Both the position numbers and the translations under genes were made by a program. A stretch of DNA of 64,000 nucleotides from Megamerina dolium (Eukaryota > Arthropoda > Insecta > Diptera > Megamerinidae). Below the pieces are notes generated by a model. It saw only the letters and a program-made list of their open reading frames with translations, made no database searches and was not told the DNA's origin. Positions 48,153-59,639 of the stretch are shown here, in pieces (positions within the stretch are counted from its first letter, which is position 1; each line of letters opens with the position of its first letter). Where the stretch lies: contig OY978525.1 of assembly GCA_963854835.1 (NCBI GenBank), positions 89,233,807 to 89,297,806 on the forward strand, read 5' to 3'.

Positions 48153-49613
48153 CTTCATCATCACTGCCCGATGTGATTTTTTCACCCTGTTCACTTGAAT
48201 TCGTCTGATTGAGATCTTCACTTGAGGCACAACTGCCATTAACAATGCTGTCATTGTCATTGAGACGATCTGCGACAGATTGATCAATTGCAGGGCCAAT
48301 GCTATTCGTATTACCGGCACCTCCTTGTTGAAGACCACCACCACCACTACCGCCGCCACTACTACCACTCATACACAAACGATATTCGTCGATGTGACGT
48401 TGTTGCATTTGTTGAAATTGTTGTTGCGCATGTTGTTGATGTTGTTGTTGCTGCTGCTGAAGATGATGATGATGTTCTATATTATTATTACAATTACCAT
48501 TCAATGCTGTATGCTGTTGTACTTCTTCGAATGTACGCGCTCTGATGCCTTCAAAGGTCTTCAGCGAATAATTATCGATGGCACTTCCGTTGGCTAATTT
48601 CGTTGATTCGTTTGTCTCGCCACCGTCTAGTTCGTCACACGAATATGTTGAGGATTTTCTTTTGAGAGCATTTGAGATGCCAGTAGATGATGGTGACGGA
48701 GGTGATTGTGGCGAGGTAACATCAATTGTCGCCGAAGAACATCCATGGTTTTTCGTATCATCTTCATCGCCGTCATCGTCGGCAATTGCATCAATCTCAC
48801 CGTTGGCTGATATTGAGGACATTGAACGTTCATCATAGTCCAGTAGTAAATTATTCGAGCTGCCGCCAATCGGACCATTACCATTGCTGTCGAGACCAAA
48901 GTACGTAGCTGATGATGACACCGCTGCTGCGCCTGTGGATGATTTTGCACATTTTTGATCATGCTGCGCCTGTGCATGGGCAGCCAAAGTGGCTAAATGC
49001 TGTTGATGACTGTACTGTTGCTGATGATGATGAGACGGAGGCGGGAGATGTCCGTGATGCGGATGATGCGCTTGCTGATGTTGATGTTGATGTTGCGGTA
49101 ATAAATGATTTGCTTCGACCATTTGATGCATTGAATTTAAATACTCACTGCTTAAGGACGGACTATGCGCTGAGTGTACTCCAGCACCATTGTTGATATC
49201 ACTACTGGTACTACTTGTGCTGCTGGCATTCGTATCAAGTGGCGGGTATGTTAGATGTGTATGTGCGTTGGTACCATTGCCTGAAGAGGTGGCAGCAGCA
49301 GCAGCAGCTGCTGCTGTCGCATGATGTTGGAAATTCATCACTGCATTGTGATAACTCAACGAATGTGGATGATGGTGATGCGATGCTCCCGGTATTTGTT
49401 GTGCTGGCGGCGTTAGTGGCAAGTGTAAACCGACGACATGATGATGGTGCTGATGTCCTGGGTGTGCTATGCTTGGTGGGGAATTCAGTGGGAATGGTCC
49501 ATTTTTTTGTGCCGCATGTTGTTGTAACATTGTGGCCATATGATTGTCCATATTACGCAGCTGAGCCAGTGACATGTTGCAGCGCAAATCGGTGACATCA
49601 TCATTTATATCAA
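48153..49613 (-). CDS. Rx: retinal homeobox protein Rx, large exon 5' of the homeobox exon
   Basis: A pyrimidine-rich stretch ending CACACCATGTAG (acceptor, AG at 49614-49615) opens a 1,461-bp exon: 2 bases, 486 codons and 1 base before the donor GTAAGT (48147-48152). Its exit phase fits the homeobox exon. The product is low-complexity: His runs, an Ala run (ATAAAAAAAA), PPSHHHQQQYSHQQH, an acidic stretch (DDDGDEDD), SPQSPPSPSS, a Gln run and a Gly-rich GSSGGGSGGGG. Between these lie conserved-looking pieces such as NYSLKTFEGIRARTFEE. I see no clear Rx octapeptide; it may be on an upstream exon. ATG 49575 has a good Drosophila-type context (CAACATG), so it could be the start if the upstream exon is noncoding. 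Confidence 0.9.
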
Positions 49614-49619
49614 CTACAT

Positions 49620-52020
49620 GGTGTGAGAAAGAGTGAAAAAAATATTCAATTAAAATCTTTGTGAAATACCAATATCGCTGCTCCCACGTACGCATGTCCA
49701 TAAACTTATTTATTTAATTGTTACGTACAGAAAACTCAATCACTTCGATTAAATTACAAGAAAAGGAGAAAATCAATTTACTTAAAATACTTATTCGCCC
49801 CGGGCTGTTAATTACAATTTAATTAGATGTTTCTCGTAGGTGAACTCAGTCAGTGATACAATATGGTTGAGTAATTGTGTGGGTGTTCTGTATACTCACA
49901 TGTGTGAGTATGTGCCTTTTAATAACGTGTTACTTCATAATATCAAGATATTCTGAATAAAATTCTCTCCCATTCCTTCTATATTGTTCGTTACCTCTAC
50001 GCTTATACTTGTATGTATATGTATATTATTACGGTCATCACATACACTCCTCGCCCACCCACTTAACGACCCCTTGCCAATATCGTCATATATATCACTA
50101 CGCAAACAATTTCCTTAGCAAACAAACTAACAAACTACCAATAATAACCATTTTCTACTGACATTTGTATAAACATATACACATGTATACACCCACGAGG
50201 GATAGGTTTGAAAAGTTTCACCAAAAATTTGATAAACATGATGGAAGAAGAGTTTATTTGATATAATGGTAGTGATACATATTATACACTGATAATTCAA
50301 ATGAAGCTCTACGATTTTATAACATAGATCATACAACCGTAGACCAAGTAGAAATGATAAAAATTCAATACAAAAGTGATGATGAAAAGTTGTCAAGTTG
50401 AGATCTCTGAATAGAGATTTTGTTCACCGCGATACCGATACACACTAACTGTCGAAAATATTGCTGCATTTAGTGAAAGTGTGTCTAAGGCGCCGAATTG
50501 ATGGATTTCTTTATAGTGACTTCTCCGTTTGGACTTGCGCACCCTTTCCACAACGTCCAGTTGATGCAAGAAGAAATGAAGCCATCTGACCATCGAACCA
50601 TCGAGTATATTATTCGCTGACTGGATACTGTTTCAACAAACCGCCTTAACATAATAATATAATAGAAGCGTGTAGTATACTTAGAGTGTAGGCTTATAAT
50701 TTGCTGATATACAAATTATAGTAATATATAAAATAGATTTACCAAACTTTTCAAACAACATCAAATGCACTACGCGTCTGTACCACTTTATTCATTTAAG
50801 TACTATGTATGTATGTATATACTAACTGAACTGAGCCGTCTAATAAACGACTTTCAATTAGCCGTGTTATATTTACAATGTGCTACAATAAAAATTCTTA
50901 AACGGCTTGCTTGACTGGTTCATTGCTTGATTTTATAATGTCAGATTGAAATGCTTAGTCAGTATAAATACACACTCACTCGTACAATGATTGTAGTTAT
51001 TGTGGGCAATTGTATTGTATTTGTATTTGTATGTACTCGTGCTGGCATTTGTTGAGGAGGGAAAATAAGTATTTGTTACATGCAACATGCAAGGAAGTCA
51101 TTAGTCGTTCGGCTTACTGGTAGTATGTAACCCACCAGAACAAATACATACGTACATAAACGGGGCGACGTAAGGATAACAGAACGAATAAAATGTTAGT
51201 TATTGAAGTTGAATTGCAAACAAGTTGGCAGCAATGCAGAGTACACACGCGTATGTAATATAAATGGATGGGTGATAATGATACTTGGTCGATCAGGCAT
51301 ATGAGCTCTAATGTGACTTATATTATATGTACATAGGTATTTATATCTAAACGACCTACCGACATACATAAAGCTACTCACATCCTTCAAATACTCGTCA
51401 AATATTTATGGGCACGAGCATTTCATTTTACTCCAAATGAATTGACTTTTTCTTGTTGTTATTATTTTACAACACCAATGAAATAAAGCAAGCACAATTA
51501 ATTTACAGAAGAAAAATATTACAAGTATATAATTATACATGTTCTTGTTGAATTCGATGGATAACATACTACATTTTAGCTTAATCCTTTTGGGTGATTG
51601 TATTATGATGTGTACAAATGCATTTAGATTTAAATTAAATGTAATTTCATTGGAATTTACTACTTTATTTCTTATGTTTCTTCATTCATTATACACTTCA
51701 ATCTTGCTAACGTAATTGTGAGTTATAGTAATAGTAATTAATAAATAGGTAATTAAATTTTAATCATAATTATAATATGTTTTATCTGTTGTTTGGTATC
51801 ATATGTAGGTGTTTAGTTTTTACTAAACCATTTATAAATGGAATTTTAAAATTGATATGTTTATACTTTTTGAAAGCTAGACATATGCAAATTAAAGTGA
51901 ATTGCATTATGTTTTCAAACGAAAAATTATCTTAAAAAATAATGAATATGTACAAATGTTTTGAATACTAAATTCTATATATTCACATATGGTATAGATG
52001 ATCCAACCCAGAGAAAAGGT
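49620..52020. other. upstream Rx intron or 5' flank, no exon recognised
   Basis: The exon preceding 49613 on the minus strand must end in phase 1, if coding, and is not visible here. No promoter could be fixed. A short transposase relic at 50437-50630 is listed separately; the rest is AT-rich with no support for a gene. Confidence 0.45.
50437..50630 (+). pseudogene. mariner-like transposase fragment
   Basis: The first frame gives TVENIAAFSESVSKAPN, matching the TTENIAAVSESVAKDPN block of mariner copy 1. After a gap and frameshifts come pieces resembling the LHLHPxKIQLTQQLKPADH block: GCAAGAAGAAATGAAGCC and CTGACCATCGA. The fragment covers only the second N-terminal DNA-binding region. Confidence 0.6.
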
Positions 52021-52314
52021 ACAGATACAGAGTGATTTTTTAAGAGCCTTCGCATTTGATTAAAAAAAGAAACACATAAAGTTTAGAGAAATGAATGAAA
52101 TCTTTATTTGAGTCGATAGAACGATCTATATAATTCAATGTTTAAAGATGATTTCATATATATGTTGACCGCAGCTGCGGTTCATACGTTGGGTCCAATA
52201 CATACATTCTCTCTCCAACATATCGGCCGGTATCTTACGAATAAATTCCTGAATATTGGCTTCCAGTGCGTCAACCGTTGCGGGCTTGTCGCTGTAGACA
52301 TGAAGCTTAACATA

Positions 52315-52682
52315 AAAAAAAAAAAATAAATATGTGGCACTTAAAGTCCCGAAGGGCTCTTTGGCCGAGCTTCTCTTCCATTACTGTTGTGCGTGTTAAA
52401 TTTTGGACAGTATTAGAAAGGGCCTACTTATTTTAGCCGGTTCCGAACGGCAGAGATCTTGCGACATCACTTTTTCTGAGCTTTGTCTCAGAGTTCTTTT
52501 TGAAGCTTTTCCATGGCAATTGCTACTGTCGGAAGAATTGTCAATTGCTTGCCGACAGGTGGGTACCGTTCGAAAGAAAAATCTTTTCGATATAAAATTT
52601 GTTATGCTTCAGCCGGGGATTGAACCCACGACCTACAGATCAGAAGGCCAACACACTAACCACTGTGTTACGGCACCCACTG
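52315..52682 (-). repeat. tRNA-derived SINE, copy H (inside the nested mariner-like element)
   Basis: Full-length minus-orientation SINE with an A-rich tail at 52315 and its head at the right. The flanks AGCTTAACATA and AGCTGTAACATA are a target duplication with one base inserted. The transposase reading is continuous across the SINE when one copy of the duplication is removed in thought, which confirms an insertion into the coding sequence. Confidence 0.92.
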
Positions 52683-52730
52683 AGCTGTAACATAGCCCCA
52701 CAAAAAATAGTCTAAAGGCGTTAAATCGCA

Positions 52731-54178
52731 CCTAAAAAGTATGTTTATACCCAATCCACCTTCATCACTACCAAAATTAACTTCTCAACCTTGATCAACA
52801 ACGCTCAAAATTAAAAAAAAGACATATACAAAACAATTTATAAAGATTTAAACCCAAAAAAATCATTTGGTTCAGATAAAATTACCAGTAAAATGATAAA
52901 AGAGCTGCCTCCAGCTTCAGTAATTCATCTCATGGACATTTTCAATGCTATATTTCGTATTAAACACTATCCTAAATGCTGGAAAACTTCAAAAATTATT
53001 ATGATAGCAAAACCAGGAACAGACCCTACAAAAGTTGCATCTTACAGACCTATCAGCCTCCTGCTTCTACTTTCTAAAGTATTCGAAAAGCTACTTGTCA
53101 TGAATATAACTCCATTTATTAATCTCAACCAACTGATTCCCCAACATCAATTTGGATTTAGAAAACAGCACGGCACAATAGAACAAGTCCACCGCATTGT
53201 AACTCTGATAAGGAACACTTTTGAAGAAAAAAGGTACTGCTCAGTTGTCTTCTTGATATCACTCAAGCTTTCGATAAAGTTTAGCACGATGGCCTTATTT
53301 ACAAACTCAAACTATTGCTATCTCACGAAAAGAAAATTTCTCGTACATCACAAGGATTATGCAACAAATCCATTGGATATTCACGCTGTCGTTCCACAAG
53401 GAAGCGTTTTGGGCCTCTTACTGCATCTCTTATACACTTCAGATATGCCCAACAATAACTATACATTTATATCGACCTTTGGAGATGATACGGCGATATT
53501 GTGCTCTCGCTCTAACCCCATAGAAACTAGTGAACTCCTTCAGACTCATGTCGATTCTTTCGAACTCTGGTTAGCAAAATGGCGCACAAAAGTCAATGAA
53601 TAAAAGAGCGTACATGTAACCTTTACACTAAGGCTAAGGTTCGTCAACAAAGTACTTGGGTATTCACCTCGACAGAAGGCTGACCTGGAACAATCACATA
53701 GAGGCAAAGAAAACTTAGATCAAGCTAAAAATTAGTCAGTTATGGTGGCTGTTACACAAAAGCTCAAAGTTGAATCGCGAATACAAAGTGCTATTATATA
53801 AAGCAATCTTGAAGCCAATCTGTACTTATGGTATTCAGTTATCGGGCACCTCTCACTCAAATATCGAAAAATTGCAGCGAATACAATCCAAGTGCCTGCG
53901 AATTATTACAAAGGAGCTTTGGTATATGAGGAACGTTAACATCCAAAAATTACACAACCATCCGAATCCTCTTTCTAGGCAATTGTTGCTGAACACAGGA
54001 CATCGACTTTTAAAAAGACATGACACATTGAATACGCTGTGTAATTGCTAAACCTCGCGACTCAACAAATTGTGATTTTAAGTTAGTTTGTAAGATTTGA
54101 ATACTTATTGTGAGTTTCTCCGAATACTTAGTAGAAAGATTCGATAAATTTTTAGTATTTAAACAAAAAAAAAAAAAA
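52731..54178 (+). mobile_element. Jockey-like non-LTR retrotransposon, 5'-truncated (inside the nested element)
   Basis: A plus-strand insertion that begins with ACCTAAAAAGTATG, the sequence found just upstream of the reverse transcriptase in the copy at 8.5-10.4 kb. It ends in a 14-15-base poly-A tail at 54164-54178. The 5' truncation with a poly-A end is typical of target-primed integration. A clear target duplication was not seen. Confidence 0.87.
52893..54051 (+). pseudogene. Jockey-like reverse transcriptase, broken
   Basis: The frame from ATG 52893 shows NAIFRIKHYPKCWK, SYRPISLLLLLSKVFEK, QFGFRKQHGTIEQVHRI and VFLISLKLSIKF, where copy 1 has VFLDITQAF, so motif A is disrupted by a small deletion. 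VPQGSVLGLLLHLL and STFGDDTAILCS (motif C, with Gly where this clade usually has Ala) follow. After a stop at about 53601, the C-terminal part (TYGIQLSGTSHSNIEKLQRI) is in 53770-54051. This copy keeps the catalytic DD motif that the other copy has lost. Confidence 0.87.
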
Positions 54179-54779
54179 ATTATAGGCGGCCAATTTACCG
54201 GCCCCAAACGTGAAATAAACTGTTCATCGATATTGCCTCTCAATTGGGTCATTGTTTCGCGTGCTGTGTGGCATGTGGCACCATCTTGTTGAAACCACAT
54301 ATCAGCCAAGTCCAGTTCTTCTATTTTGGACAAAAACAAAAAGTTTGTAATCATCGCACGGTAGCGCTCGCCATTCACAGTAAAGTTCCTGCCTTCGTCG
54401 TCTTTGAAAAAGTACTGTCCAATATGGATTATGTGCCACCGGCACATAATCCACACAAAACAGTGTATTTCTCGGGATGCATTGACATTTTTGCAATGCT
54501 TCTGGCTGCTCTTCACACCAAGTACAGCAATTTTGATTGTTCATGTATTCATTCAACCAGAAATAAGCTTCGTCGCTGAACACAAGAAAGCCCTCGATAC
54601 ACTTTCTTAACCGAGCATGAATTTTGATAATAATATTCAATAATCTGCAAGCATTGTTCGTTTGTAAGTCGATTCATGGTTAAATTATAGACCAAACTGA
54701 ACATGTTTGACAGTAAAATGTTACACGAAAACAGCTGAGCTGCCAAAAAAAAAGTGGCTAAAAAATCACCCTGTATATC

Positions 54780-55185
54780 AGATCTGTGTCGGCGATAATG
54801 ATCAAAAAATATATTCCACCGGATAAGTTGATATACAACCGTAGTACATACTCGTATTTTATCTACTTGTATTACTCCAATACTCTGTATTAGATTCAAA
54901 ATTTCGATCTTAATATATACAGAGCATTCGTCACATTAGCTGATATGCAAATTGTGCAAATTTATGTGTTTTGATAATCATAGTTCAGTTTCGGAATGTT
55001 ACTGCACGATAAGTCCGATAACAAGTATTCTCAGAAATGTTGTGCATTGCGAAGCGAAGAAATAATTGCTACTGTAGAGATTAGTATTGAGGAGTATCCA
55101 AAAGATTTCATTCGCCATCGTGTGCACTTATTGTAGCTGTTTGCATCCACTTGTGTGAAATCTTACGAAAAGATAGCGGTCTACG
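54780..55185. other. AT-rich DNA, no gene recognised
   Basis: Nothing could be supported between the nested element and the relic that follows. Confidence 0.4.
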
Positions 55186-55189
55186 ACCG

Positions 55190-55560
55190 GTCTTCGGAGT
55201 GAAGAGAATCCACGGCGAATCACCGTTTGGTATGCCGGTGGAGTCGATTAAGGGATAAGGGATCGATTGAATTGGATGTTGACTGAAGACGTCTTAAAGG
55301 AAGCATTTGGCGAATGCGATGTTTCTTGAAATGGGCCAGTCGATTGACCGACCGTGGAATTAGAAGTCGTGATTAGATGGCGTGAATAGATTGGTTTTTA
55401 CCAACATAGCTGAAACTTTGGATGCATTGGAAGACAATATTGTGCAAACCATTGCCGAGATACGGTCGGAAATTGGGCCTGCATCGTTTTCCAATTAGGT
55501 CTCTGCTTACAGGTTTTTTATTTTTCCTTCGACCGGCTATTTAAAATGACCGAAACCGCA
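55190..55560 (+). pseudogene. probable mariner-like transposase relic, C-terminal part
   Basis: Near 55277-55350 the residues LTEDVLKEAFGE and NGPVD resemble the region before the third catalytic Asp. From 55399 the frame FTNIAETLDALEDNIVQTIA and then EIRSEIGPASF resembles the C-terminal part of the same clade (compare KPATVDALEANIQ in the element at 52-54.8 kb). Frameshifts and stops are dense. Confidence 0.5.
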
Positions 55561-55569
55561 AGTTGATAT

Positions 55570-58500
55570 AAAACTAGTTGAAAGAGCTTTTTGTTCTTTT
55601 TTATTGTAATTTTTATTTTTAATTCAATTTTGAACATGAAGCTATCAAAACTGGTTGTTATAAAAATGTAACCTTTGTACGAAATTCTGCCGTAGGGATC
55701 AGGACAGAGGATAAGCGTGTTCTGAAAGAATATTGTAAATCCAAATTAAAGGGTCGGTCATACACTTTACGCCTCTACGGGCGTCTACTTAAAAGTTGTG
55801 GGGTTATTTGGTTATTTGCAGAAATTCGTCTCCGTTTTGGCACCATTTACTCCACCCCATTAGCGGGACTTTATTCCGACTTCCGGTACTTGCTCATCTA
55901 TAGATTTTCTGTATCAATAAGATATATTTACATTTTTTTCTAATTTTTGTTGAGGTTTTTGATTATCATTTTGGAAAATTAGCCAAAAGGGATTTGTTTC
56001 ATATTTTGGCCCATTACCTATGAACCACTATCCCAATTGAAAACATATTGATCGGCATTATACATATACTCGGTTAGATTTCCATTCATTAGAATTGTTT
56101 AGTTACAATTTGTAACGTATCATTGATGTAAAATACCAGTATATTTTTACTTCATAAACCACATAACAAACGTTCTCACAATGATCCTAATCAAACCTTC
56201 AAATGCACTCCTACACATGAGAATATAAATAAAATGTTCAAGTCAAAAGCCGACAAATTAACGTATTAACAATGAATAATGGAAAAAAAATTAATATAAA
56301 AAAACAAAAACAATAATTTTCACAACAAACAAACATTAAAACGCTTAAGTATGCGCATTACAATAAAGAAACGCCTCAACCTATTCAAGAAATATATAAT
56401 TTCTTTCGTTATAAAGAAGATCACCTGTCAAAACTACTTGAATCTTTTAATGTACCTACTTATACCTATATGTATATATATGCATATGATGATTGTCTTG
56501 TGTGTATAAAATTCAAACAATAAATGAGCATGACATTTAATTTTGTAAAGCCTTTAATAACATTTCAATTAAGTATACCGACGATTAAGTATTACCGATT
56601 GATCGATCAAAAGAGCAAAGACAGAGTTTCCTGTAGAATAATCATACCAATCAAGATGAATTCACAATGCAACAACAGAAACAGAGCGAGAGAATTACTG
56701 TCACTTTCAAATACAGCACACCGGAATATCGTTCGGCTTACAGTTGTAACTTGTATTAAGCCCCACTATGAATTGTATCAAAAGGTGTTCGCAGAATATG
56801 TCAAATCATCTTTTTGAAAATGATTAGCGTCGAATGCAATATGAAATGCGTGTTTTTCTCATAACCATAGATGGCCAGTTTGTTTATTGTGTTCTTTTAA
56901 AGTTATATATATAGTACTTGGTAGTATAGAATCGGTCATGGTAGTAAAGCAACTGTTTGAACTTGCTTCTGTGTATTCGGCTCATTTTATGGGAATAAAA
57001 TCAATAGTTTATTGGCTTTTTCCTTCGTTTTTGCCAATGTTTTGACTAAATTTAATAAAACAATAACTTTTAATTATTTTCATTCAAATTTGCTTCTTCG
57101 TTTTTATTTTAACTTTTTCTTTCTTTTGAAAAGCATTTTAATTTCTCGCGCACTCTCTCTCTCTCTACCCCCACTTCGACACTTTTAATTACCAAAGCTA
57201 ATGTCTACGGTTGCTATTGCTCTTGCTACTGCTATTCAATGCCATTCAAATCAAAATCAAAATAATAGCTGTCGATCAATTCATTAATTACTTCGCACTG
57301 TGAATTTATTTTTTGCTTTTTGTAAATATACTCTACAGTTGGTTTTCTTTGCCACTAATTGAGTTAATATCGAGAAAATGAAGAAGCCAATTGTTGCATT
57401 TTTATTGTACGCATGTAATTATTCATACAGCACTCAGTGCGATCAGTGTGTGGGCTACACAAAACAATTAGTTTCACCTAACAGTGGTGTTCTTCTCTTT
57501 TGTCTGAGTGTAACACTGGAGAATTGTGTACAAAAAGTAGTCAACAAATATTGTACTTAGCAGCGAATCTTTTAATGGCAAGGTAGCAGTAGTACCTACT
57601 CGCACGACTTGTTCATTTTACGAAAGGTTAAAAGTTTAAATCGATGCTCATTTTTAATTTTGATGATGTTCGTTAATTTGGTGAAGTTAAAAACTGAGTT
57701 GAAAGCTTTCAATTTAATTATTTTGTGATGATGCAAAAGTGAGAATTCATTTAGGAAACGTAAATTTGGAGTAACGATTTCAATGAGAACGCGAGTACGG
57801 GCTACGACTTAAATATGTTGTTGGAGATCGTTCAAATTTTGTTTAACATTCGGAATTAATTTTCACAATATGGTGTTGACAGGTAGAAACGTTTCTTAAA
57901 AAAGAAAAAAATCAAATCCTACGAAAATTACCCGATCCTTAAGAGTATAGATACTAAAGTACTTAATTCTCAAAAGTACTCGCTACTTCGAGTTCCATTA
58001 ATGCAACGCTACTTAAAAATGTGATTATGCAAACCTTTCAAATAGTTTACTTACTTAGAGAAAACTCTACAGTGAAAGAGAGAAAGAGAGTGTGAGATTG
58101 TGAGAAATATGGTGTGGCCGTAAAGACTTGGCACAAAATCGGGCACTAATTTGCATCAATATCTGTTACTAACTTTTGTACTCTTAATCTTTCTCTCACT
58201 CTCTCTCTCTCTCTCTTTTACTCGCACGACCTTACCGCACTTAACTCAAATAAGACAAATTTGGAAATTTATTGTTAATTTTATTATGCACAGTGGTTAA
58301 TTTGTATTTTACAGAAGCCTGCTGTGCGTGTAAATTTTCATTATGGCATAAATAAATTTTGATTAAATTGGAAATGTTCAATTTGAAAAGTATCCAAGTA
58401 ATATTTGTAGTGCAACGAACCTTCTCTATATAACGGGCTATATTTTAATTGGCCATAAAGAAAGCAACATGTAATTTTGAGTATAACAAAAGAACTATAC

Positions 58501-59455
58501 TGCGTCTATAGCTGAAAAAAAAGTTAAATAAAAACAATTTGTTTAAAATAATAGAAATATGAGAGGTGAACAAAGTACTTAATTTTAACATAAGTAGTTG
58601 CACGTGTTTACCCTCTGCATTTCATCATTATCACCAGCATCATTATTATAATAGTATTCTATCTCTTGTATTGCTTTTTAGATTATACGTACTTCTGATA
58701 CGTAGCACACTTGTCTCATCAAAACTCACAACGAGTCTCAGCTGTTGTTTCTACTGCCTTTTACGTTGACCCGACATGTCTGTAAATCATAACAAGGATT
58801 GCTGCTCTTCGTTTTGTTCGATTGTTAACCTGGTTTAAAATTGCGCTTAACAGCATCAACTGTGACGCATTCTACATAAAAATCATTTAATATTGAGTGT
58901 ATTGAGTGTATTTGTGTGCCGTCAGCCAATTTAATGTATCACAGAGGGAAATGACGATGGTATTGGAGTTTGCGCTGGTGCTGGTGCTAGTTGATCAATG
59001 AAAAATACATTTATCTTGATCTTAATGATGGGCTTATAATGCCACTTATAATGCATTTGTTCAAACAATATAACAAGATGACACCCAACACAACAATGCT
59101 GACGATAATAAGAACATGAAGTTGGTGTCGAAGCAAACAATGCGTTTAATTACTTGCCACATCGGCAAGAAGAAACACGAGTGGATGCATTTTAATTCTG
59201 TTTTTTTTTGCTATTAATCCAACAAGCATTAAACGGCGTTGCGACAGACGATTTGATTGTTTGTAAATTGTACTATGTAGAATTGTGTGGTTATTTCAGA
59301 ATTACACATTTGTATAAGAAGGGCGGTAAGCATAGTTATCTAATAAAAGACGCAACTTCATAAGCTAATCAGTGACCAGGCCTTATATGTAAACGGCACA
59401 TAAGTCTTTCTACAATGCTATGATTGCCATCGTCGAAGGATTTACTTGTATTAAT
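55570..59455. other. AT-rich DNA, no gene recognised
   Basis: About 3.9 kb without a supportable gene or transposon. Simple-sequence patches include CTCTCTCTCT near 57155-57166 and (CT)n near 58193-58216. Small open frames such as 56524-56817 and 57378-57560 have no domain support. This could be an intron or the 5' flank of Rx. Confidence 0.45.
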
Positions 59456-59457
59456 TA

Positions 59458-59628
59458 CTTGTCTTCCAGTACTGTTTTGCGTGCTAAATTTATGACAATA
59501 TTAGAAGGAACTTACTTATATTAGCCATTTTCGAACGGCAGATCCTTTGTGACGTCACCTTTTCTGAGCTTTGTCACAGAGCTCTTTTAGAAACATTTCC
59601 ATGGCAAATTGTTACTGCCCAGCCAGCG
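59458..59628 (-). repeat. tRNA-derived SINE, fragment (copy I)
   Basis: The middle of the SINE body in minus orientation, from CTTCCAGTACTG to CATGGCAAATTGTTACTG. Both the polymerase III head and the tail are missing. It is clearly diverged from copies B, C, E and F, so older. Confidence 0.8.
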
Positions 59629-59639
59629 CACAGCGAGAA

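Larger units (their letters stand above)
52135..54677 (-). pseudogene. transposase of the nested mariner-like element, in pieces
   Basis: From ATG 54677 the frame reads MNRLTNEQCLQIIEYYYQN, then skips about 110 residues to FSDEAYFWLNEYMNNQNC (first Asp). After a frameshift come GQYFFKDDEGRNFTVNGERY and MWFQQDGATCHTARETM (second Asp), then FISRLGPVNWPP. There the Jockey-like element begins. The frame resumes at about 52730 with the CDLTPLDY-like third Asp block and WGYV, is cut by the SINE, and ends with KLHVYSDKPATVDALEANIQ and HIYEIIFKH, stopping at 52135. The second-to-third Asp spacing is again 36, assuming the expected Arg-Ser-Cys bridge at the insertion point. Confidence 0.85.
52028..54773 (-). 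mobile_element. mariner-like transposon split by a SINE and a Jockey-like element
   Basis: The left end CAGAGTGATTTTTTAAG and the right end, read in reverse as CAGGGTGATTTTTTAGC, are inverted repeats flanked by TA (52026-52027 and 54774-54775). Inside, transposase coding appears in three blocks on the minus strand, separated by a Jockey-like insertion (52731-54178) and a SINE (52315-52682). Without these it would be about 0.93 kb, shorter than a full element because the transposase N-terminal half is also deleted. Confidence 0.87.

Noticed and set aside
48280..49595. Several plus-strand open frames opposite the large Rx exon
   Set aside because: They are mirror frames of the repetitive Rx coding sequence. 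The minus-strand frame is the only one open across the full exon with matching splice sites.
56524..56817. 97-codon open frame as a possible upstream Rx exon or new gene
   Set aside because: It lies on the wrong strand for Rx and has no domain or repeat similarity.
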